Below, in pieces: positions 29,301 through 34,877 of a DNA stretch of 34,877 nucleotides; the stretch's first letter is position 1, and every line of letters begins with the position of its first letter. The translations under genes and the position numbers were made by a program. A model generated the notes under the pieces. That model did no database searches. It worked only from the letters and a program-made list of their open reading frames with translations, and was not told where the DNA came from. The stretch covers positions 1,617,442 to 1,652,318 of the forward strand of contig LSYV01000005.1 in assembly GCA_001584585.1 (NCBI GenBank), written 5' to 3'. Source of the DNA: Gonium pectorale (taxonomy: Eukaryota > Chlorophyta > Chlorophyceae > Chlamydomonadales > Volvocaceae).

Positions 29301-31308
29301 CTATTGCAGCCGGCCGGGCTGCAACGGAGCGGCGACGGCAGCTGGCGGTCGCGGAAGCGGGGGGCGGGGCGCGGCAGCAGCGGCAGACCGTGCTAACCGT
29401 GGGACGGCAGGTGCCGGCCGCTGCCCCAGCCGGGCAGCGGCACCAGCCAGCGTAGGCCGCCGCCGAAGCGCGGCAGCTGAGGTGACTGCAGGCAGAAAGT
29501 GTCGCCGATAAGGCCCCTGGCCGCCAGCGCGCGCCTGACAGAAGAACCTTTCCAATCTTCATGCGCCTCCCTCCCTCCCTCCCAACAGGGCACCAGGTCT
29601 TTCTGTACAAGCGCGCGCAGATTTTTGTGGGCGACGTGTACGGCGCTTTCGGCGGCGAGGGGCTGGGGGAATTCTGGGTGAGCGGCGCCCGGGGGCGGGA
29701 ACCCCATGACTGGGAGAGGCGAGAGGGGGTAGGGGGTTGAAGGGAAAAAAGGTGTGAACAACGACGATCTGGGCGACAGCAGCGTTTGTCCTATCCCGGT
29801 GGGATGCGAAGCGGTGGCCTGTGCGCAGCGCGCTCGGCGGCTTGGGCATGGTGAGATGTTGCAGAGGCTGCGGCAGGGGCAGGGGCACGCGGGCGGTCAT
29901 ATGGACGCGTTCGCAAAGCTGCGCCACACAGGCCAGGACTACGACCGGACCTGCGGGCGAGCGACCGGCATGCCGACATGGGTGCCTTGTGCGGCCGCAG
30001 TTGTGCGACCGCAGTTGTGCGGCCGCAGCTGCGTGACGCCCGTGGCCGCCACCCTCCTGCCTCGGCCCTAGCGCTCACCGTTCCTGGCCCCAACCGACCC
30101 GTGGGTCGCGGCACCCCTCGCTCCCCCAGGACATTGACCAGCTGACCATGTTTGCGGACTACCGGGTGCCGGTGGTGCTGCGGACCATGGGCGTGCTGCG
30201 TTACAGCCCAGAGCTGGAGCAAAAAGGTGCGGTGCGGGCCCGGGGGTGGCGGCGGTGCGGTGCGGAGTGGTGGGGCCGGTGGCGGGGCGATGTGGTGGGG
30301 CCTGGGGCGGGGCGGTGGGGGACTGGGGGCGGGGCGGTGGCGGGGCGGTGGGGGACTGAGGACGGTGCGGTGGCGGGGCGGTGGGGGACTGGGGGCGGTG
30401 CGGTGGCGGGGCGGCGGGGGGCTGGGGGCGGTGGGGCTGCGCGCGCTGCGACGGGTACGGTGCAATGGGGGCGCGAGCAGTGGATGTGGCGCGTTGGCTT
30501 CTGGCCTCGTCTTCCTTCTTGTGGCGGCAGTCGCTGGCCGCGGGGGTGGTCGGAAGGACGCGGTCCCACGGTCCCGACATTTCGTTTGTGGTGGCGCGGC
30601 GCGGCGCGGCGGCGCGCTGCGTGGTGGGGCGGCCGCTGCGCACCCAGCAAACGTGCCGGAAACGGTGGACCTTGCGTGGGAGTGCTTGACCGTGGCGGAA
30701 CTGAGGGGTTCGTCCCGTGCCCGTCCTCAACTGAACGGGTTTGGAGAGCTCCATAGGCGTTGTGCCCTCACAGGGCACAGCAGCTGCCTCACTGCTGTCA
30801 TCCCAGCCTCCGCGCGGCAGCCGCCCTGCCAATCCAACCCAACTGGCCACCAGCTACGGCCCGCCCCGCCACCCCCAGATCCTCCGTGGGGAGCTGATCG
30901 CCGCCGGCAGCGAGGAGGAGGTGGAGGTCCGCGCCTGCACCGTGGCGGCGGTGGAGGCTCTTCGGGAGGCCATCGCGGCCAAGTACCTAGGTGCGAGCAC
31001 AGCCGGGTCGGCGCGACGTCAACCCACCCATAAGTGTGACGCCAATATTGCACGGGCGGTCGAGACGGTCGCCCTGCCTGTCGCCTGCCACGTGCAATCA
31101 TGCCTGGCCGCGGCCCAATCCGCCACCTACTGCATACCGGTTGCTGCAAGGGCCTGTCGGCCTCCCACGGGTAACGGCCCTGCCCGCAGGCGTCCCGGGA
31201 GCGCAGCTGCCGCACGCGATCCAGCTGGACTGGTGGCTGTGGGAGCTAGGCGAGCGGGAGCGCAAATCGCACCCGCCCCACCACAGGACGCTCACCGTGT
31301 ACTACTAG
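26350..31308 (+). CDS. QNG1: queuosine 5'-phosphate N-glycosylase/hydrolase (QNG1, DUF2419), 5' end unresolved
   Basis: The family (human C9orf64/QNG1) releases the base queuine from queuosine 5'-monophosphate, so that the eukaryotic tRNA-guanine transglycosylase can reuse it for position 34 of GUN-anticodon tRNAs. Family landmarks appear in order: KASTQFVAERAKHV at the N terminus, DALNFCFWP, EERARLLREVGGAL, FLYKRAQIFVGDVYG, DIDQLTMFADYRVP, VLRTMGVLRYSPEL, EEEVEVRACTVAAVEAL, QLDWWLWELGE and the C-terminal HRTLTVYY before the TAG at 31306-31308. The modelled part is about 320 residues, close to the roughly 340 of the human protein. No in-frame ATG precedes the conserved N-terminal segment, so a short upstream first exon is needed. 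One candidate is ATG 25989 to a GTGGCA donor at 26019, joining in phase at 26350 (MRTRQMYMAQ then VAGNIVK); this is speculative. Confidence 0.93.
27705..28602 (+). other. QNG1 intron with the 21-bp array (about 0.9 kb)
   Basis: It holds the 21-bp minisatellite, a short gtgc run near 28445, and an upstream alternative acceptor at 28524 whose use would add 26 in-frame residues to the next exon. Confidence 0.7.
27931..28161 (+). repeat. 21-bp minisatellite, 11 perfect copies
   Basis: Eleven head-to-tail copies of a 21-bp unit starting gcacgggggccctgcac, with no mismatch that I can find. It lies in the QNG1 intron 27705-28602. Because 21 is a multiple of three and the unit lacks stop codons, several frames on both strands stay open through the array. 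That explains the repetitive ORFs seen there; they are not evidence of a protein. Confidence 0.97.
29040..29588 (+). other. QNG1 intron 29040-29588
   Basis: GC-rich intron sequence. The minus strand has a protein-like stretch (LPRFGGGLRWLVPLPGWG, near 29420-29480) that I cannot assign. It could be a transposon remnant or chance. Confidence 0.4.
29736..29788 (+). repeat. dispersed repeat, family B, in a QNG1 intron
   Basis: It begins gttgaagggaaaaaaggtgt and continues gaacaacgacgatctgggcg to acagcagcg. It is the counterpart of 20229-20280 and follows a similar G-rich run. A shorter match to the first part (agttgaagggaaaggggaat) lies near 7341 in UTP13 intron 10. Confidence 0.7.
30308..30430 (+). 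repeat. G-rich minisatellite of about 33 bp
   Basis: Three to four imperfect units built from cggtggcggggcggtggggg followed by actggggg, in the QNG1 intron 30232-30878. The plus (transcript) strand is extremely G-rich here. Confidence 0.8.
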
Positions 31309-34035
31309 CAGCGGCATCGGACGGCGCGCCCCTGGGGGCCGACTAGCTGTGTGGGTCTGCGCGGGTCTGCATGGGATGTGCATTGCGTGCGAATGGAGCG
31401 CCGGACAGGTGGTCAGGTAGTAAGGCAAGAGCATTTGGCATTGAGCGGAGTGGGGGGAGGCGCCAAGGCACCGCGCGCCAGGTTGCAGCGCGTTCGGAGG
31501 TCTGGAATCGGGGGTGAGCGGGGGGGGGGAGGCGCATCCGCCTCACGAGAGGGGAAGTGGTCCTGCACCCTGCAGGGCGGCTCGCGGCATTGCCGAATGC
31601 GGCCCGGGGGCTGATGTGTAAGAACCGGACAGTCAGCGTCCGGCCATATGGCGCACCGGTATGGCGCAGCATGGCTTGGGGATGCCGGTGGGCGGGTTGT
31701 GCTCCCCGCGCCACCCGTACCTCATTGCCAGCGAGCGGAGGAGCGTCGTGACTCGAGGAGCTGCCCGGCAGTGGGCGGTGCGGCGCGCGGGCCGGTGGGT
31801 CGGTTGCCGGTGGCTCGGCCTGGCACGGGAAGGCGGGGGTTTGGGGTGGGTAGGTCAGGGGGCGCGTCCGCATTTCGCGGCATTGCGCGCCCCTGGGACG
31901 CATGGACAACTCTGTTACGTTCTGGTGAGGCCAGGGCGAGATGGTGGGTCACGTTTGGTGCCGGAGGGGACTGGGCCGTGTGCGACGTGTGCATTTGACG
32001 GGGATGGCTATTGGCGTTGTACTTACGAACTTCAGCGTATGGCAGGTGTCTGAAAGGAGGGATGCTTAAGTGATGGCGATTTGGGCAGCTGTCGGCCGCG
32101 GTTGATGGTTTTTGTTACGATTGGCGGCTGCGCCAGCTCGAGCCCAACTAGGGTTTCTTGTTTCCTGGCACATGTCGTCACGCTGAAGCCGAATGTTAGC
32201 TTAGGTGGGCTGTTTCTGTGAGGGCCCCATATGGGCTCGTCGGGATTGGGTCGCCCGTGGCACTGGGTAGCGCCGGAAGCACCCAATCCCACTCATAATA
32301 TTCGACCAATGCACACAGAGAATGGTCAGCGGAGGATGGTCAGATCAGGTCCGCGTGCGCGGCGATACGCTGCGCTGCGTGTCGATCGCAATGGCTCGAG
32401 TGTCCTGGTTCGGTTTTGGATCGAATGGCTTGTGCATCGGTCCTGGCCGCAATTGGCGTCATAACCGATGTCCGCATTGCACGCCCACGCCTCTGTTTTT
32501 GGGTCACACGAACGCGGGCGGCTGGAGAGCGTTTGGATGCGCAGGAAGGGGGGCGCCTAGGTGGCAATTGTCGAATGGTGATTGTATGGCGATCGGCGAA
32601 TGGCGATTGTATGGCGAGGCACGGACGCACATGGGCGGTGCGTTTTGGGTCTGCTTGAGGGACGGAGTCGGATTCCGAGTGGCGGGCCGGGGCCTTCCCA
32701 GTTCTGCTCCTCGGATGCATGGACGCGGTTAGGGCGACGGAGGTGCCGGGTATGGAGATGCTAGTGGGGGCAGGGAGTCGGCCCTGATTTGGTGCTTCCG
32801 TCGGCGACCAGTCCGCGCCGCCAACTGCTCGTGAGGGCGTGATGTATATCTGTGACGCACGGGCACAGGTACGCACCAGTGCTGGCGAGCGACTGCCGTA
32901 CATCACGAGTGTCTAGCTCCTACTGCAAAAGGGGATCCACTATCGTACCGTCGATACATGCCTGTTCATGCAGCGTCCATGCGCGGTTTGCTGGGGACGG
33001 CGACACCGATACCGTAGCCAACCGTGGCCTGACGTGAAGGGCGAGCTTGGGCTTGGGAGCCAGATATGACGAGGACCCGCCATGGGGCCCTCGCCAAACT
33101 GCGCGCCCGAATCGCCTTCGGGTGTGTTGTAAGGGGGTGGGATGCCTCTTCCTTCCTAGCCTTTCGCGACTGGGGCAGGCTCACTCCCCAGGCAGGGACG
33201 GGCGGTCGAGCCAGGAGCCGCGTGTTGACACCAATGTTGCGACCGGGGATGCGACCGGGGAGGGCGGCAGATTGCCTGCGGTACCCAGCGGGATGGCGAT
33301 AGCGGGGCAGGCGCTGAGGCCAGGATCCTGGCCAGCAGGCGTCAGTCCGTGGCTCAGTGCGCGGAGGGGTGGTGGGGCGGCCGCGACCAGGAGCTGTACG
33401 GTCCGGCCGTTGCCTCCTGTGCATCTATCCTGTGTGTGATATGACGCCTTGGGGAAGCCAGCAGGGGGGAGCTGCGGCAGGCGGGCAGGCACGCCAGCGC
33501 CGACGTCGGCCCTGCGCGCCGTGAACGGAAGAGGGGGAGGTCGACGGGAGGTCATGCACCTCATGGTCTCCTGGCGCAGTGACTGCCTAGCGGGCGTGGC
33601 CGGTTGGGCATAGCGCGTGGTCCACTTCAGCGCTGCTGTCCATGGGACAGCCTTAAGGGAGACGCGATCACGCGAAGAGCGATGCGGCCTGTTCGCTGTG
33701 GGCCCTCCTGGGGAAAGGCTGGCACACGGCCTCCCTGAGAGCCCCGCGACCGCGTCGGGCAGGCGCGCCGACTCCATGACCAGCTGGCCTTTGGCGTCCC
33801 GCAGGGCCGCTACGTCTTGGCACGTGTCCGGCGGGGGATTAAATGAGTCAAAAGGCGTTCTCACCAGAGAAGCCTGAGGCGCATGCCCTCCCGAGTCGTC
33901 TTTAGTCGTCGAAGGCCGAGTAGCGAAACGTTCCCACCGCCCCTGCGCATTCCAAGCCTAGGAACCCGAAGAGAAGCCCGCTGTGGGGGGAACCACGGCT
34001 GTACGGACCAGGCAGGGACGCCCACCCGCCCGGAC
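31309..34035. other. QNG1 3' UTR followed by about 2.4 kb of unassigned sequence
   Basis: After the QNG1 TGTAA at 31617 I recognise nothing. There is a small tandem duplication at about 32573-32616 (two copies around gattgtatggcga). A high-GC3 minus-strand stretch at about 33740-33815 reads VAALRDAKGQLVMESARLPD and might be an exon of something, but no family is recognisable. Confidence 0.4.
31617..31621 (+). terminator. candidate polyadenylation signal (TGTAA) for QNG1
   Basis: TGTAA on the plus strand about 310 nt after the QNG1 stop codon, a normal distance for the 3' UTR of an algal gene. Confidence 0.55.
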
Positions 34036-34170
34036 TCAGGCCAGCCCCAAGTGCTTGGCCTCTCCCGCCGCCTCACGGCGCAGGTCCACGGCTAGGGCCG
34101 CCCGGCTGAGATCGCGGAGAACTAGGGCCGTATCGGCCTGGCGACGGGACTGCGCCAGGCGGAAGGTACG
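34036..34170 (-). other. possible coding remnant left of the retroelement fragment
   Basis: A minus-strand frame ending at a TGA (34036-34038) reads FRLAQSRRQADTALVLRDLS, followed by more Ala/Arg/Leu-rich helical sequence ending in LGLA. It has coding-like composition but is in a different frame from the retroelement fragment. It could be the frameshifted end of the same degraded ORF, a 3' exon after an intron, or chance. Confidence 0.25.
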
Positions 34171-34495
34171 GGCAGTAAGGCAACACCAGCAGACAAACCA
34201 AGCAATGAAATAGTGGCCAAGAGCTTAACCAAGTCAGGGGGCCCGCGGCTGGGCATGGAATAAACCCACACACGGGCCGTGCAAATAGAGACCCGCCACC
34301 CGACAAGTCCAACCAAGTCTGTGGAGACACTAACCCGCGCCATCCCGGAGCCAGTCCCGACCACGAGCGGCAAAAAGCACATACCCTTTCTGCGGGTCGT
34401 GGCTGAACGCCTGGACTGCGCGGAGTGACGCACTGGTCTCCCTCGTTTTTACCTTGGTTTTCTTGTTTGCCTACTCGCTTGGTACCTTGGTGTGT

Positions 34496-34877
34496 GGGCC
34501 TGTCGACCGGGTGCCCAGCAGACACACCATCCCAGCCCTTCCGCGGTAAACCGAGGTCAGAGAAGTCTCGCAACAGGGACCAACACTTCACCACTACGCC
34601 TGCCCGCATCGCAGCAAGGACAGCGGCAGCCGAACCCGGGCAGGAAGGGGTGAACGGCCGATGCGCGCGCGCACAGAGCGTCGCGCCCACTCGTCGGGAG
34701 GCCTCAGCCTCCGCGGCCCCACATGCACACCGCTCCCGCGGCACGGTTGGCAAGTGCGAACTACCCGGCATCGGAACCCCGTCAACAGCCAGCCGCCAGA
34801 ACACTTCCTTGTGCTTGGGCTCCCACTTGACTTGACGCCAGAGCCGTGGGAAGGCCGACCGAAGGGAGGTGAGGTCA
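34496..34877 (-). mobile_element. C-terminal fragment of a retrotransposon-like (probably non-LTR) ORF running off the right edge
   Basis: Read from the right edge on the minus strand, an uninterrupted frame begins DLTSLRSAFPRLWRQVKW. It continues with HKEVFWRLAVDGVPMPG, then a CACG pair, RAHRPF and SCPGS. The spacing C-x-C, H, C resembles the zinc-binding domain after reverse transcriptases in plant and algal LINE-like elements. A downstream stretch, CWSLLRDFSDLGLPRKGWDG, also resembles the tails of such algal ORFs as I remember them. The frame stays open to 34073, but similarity fades after about 34496. Another frame then carries protein-like sequence (about 34440-34330, ending at a TAG), which suggests decay by frameshift. 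The catalytic domains would lie outside the window. A host gene with a similar zinc motif cannot be excluded. Confidence 0.5.

Larger units (their letters stand above)
26350..31308 (+). other. exon map of the QNG1 gene
   Basis: Plus-strand exons: (first modelled) 26350-26425; 26591-26665; 26738-26818; 27018-27058; 27570-27704; 28603-28663; 28965-29039; 29589-29677; 30130-30231; 30879-30990; 31190-31308 with the stop. The introns between them are GT-AG and in phase. The 5' limit of the first listed exon is a guess at the acceptor ctgcag before 26350; other AGs lie at 26326-26327 and 26338-26339 but are in other phases. Two junctions offer alternatives: the acceptor at 28603 against 28525, and the donor at 30232 against an out-of-frame donor at 30227. 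Confidence 0.82.

Overview
This window looks like nuclear DNA from a chlamydomonadalean (volvocine) green alga. It is very GC-rich, and its genes are broken into many small exons by GT-AG introns of about 70 to 1,250 bp. Donors are often GTGCGG, GTGAGC or GTACGG, and a TGTAA motif lies downstream of the stop codons. The proteins carry long Gly, Ala, Ser and Glu low-complexity insertions. I cannot name a species.

Three multi-exon genes fill most of the window. (1) 14067 down to 2276, minus strand: a 17-exon gene for a UTP13/TBL3-type WD40 protein of the small-subunit processome, complete in my model (1,427 residues). It has an unusually long acidic then basic C-terminal tail. (2) 25550 down to 14688, minus strand: a 17-exon gene for a PRMT9-type protein arginine methyltransferase (1,570 residues in my model), with N-terminal TPR-like helices and two tandem methyltransferase domains. 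A 20-base N gap lies in one of its introns. (3) About 26350 to 31308, plus strand: a queuosine-5'-phosphate N-glycosylase (QNG1, DUF2419) in at least 11 exons; its first exon and start codon are unresolved. All splice phases I worked out are mutually consistent, and the UTP13 and PRMT9 models each add up to a whole number of codons. Genes 1 and 2 are tandem with about 620 bp between them. Genes 2 and 3 are divergent across about 0.8 kb.

The right edge carries a fragment of what looks like the C-terminal end of a retrotransposon (non-LTR type) ORF on the minus strand, running off the window. The outer 2.3 kb on the left and about 2.7 kb between QNG1 and the retroelement fragment hold nothing I can recognise.

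The three genes belong to RNA metabolism in different compartments: 18S rRNA processing in the nucleolus, arginine methylation (in animals, of a U2 snRNP splicing factor), and salvage of the tRNA wobble base queuine. I see no evidence that they form one system. The most unusual features are a small intronic repeat present four times inside the UTP13 gene, GTACGG motifs reiterated just inside several introns, the reversed pattern of decay between the two methyltransferase domains of PRMT9, and a perfectly homogeneous 21-bp minisatellite in a QNG1 intron.
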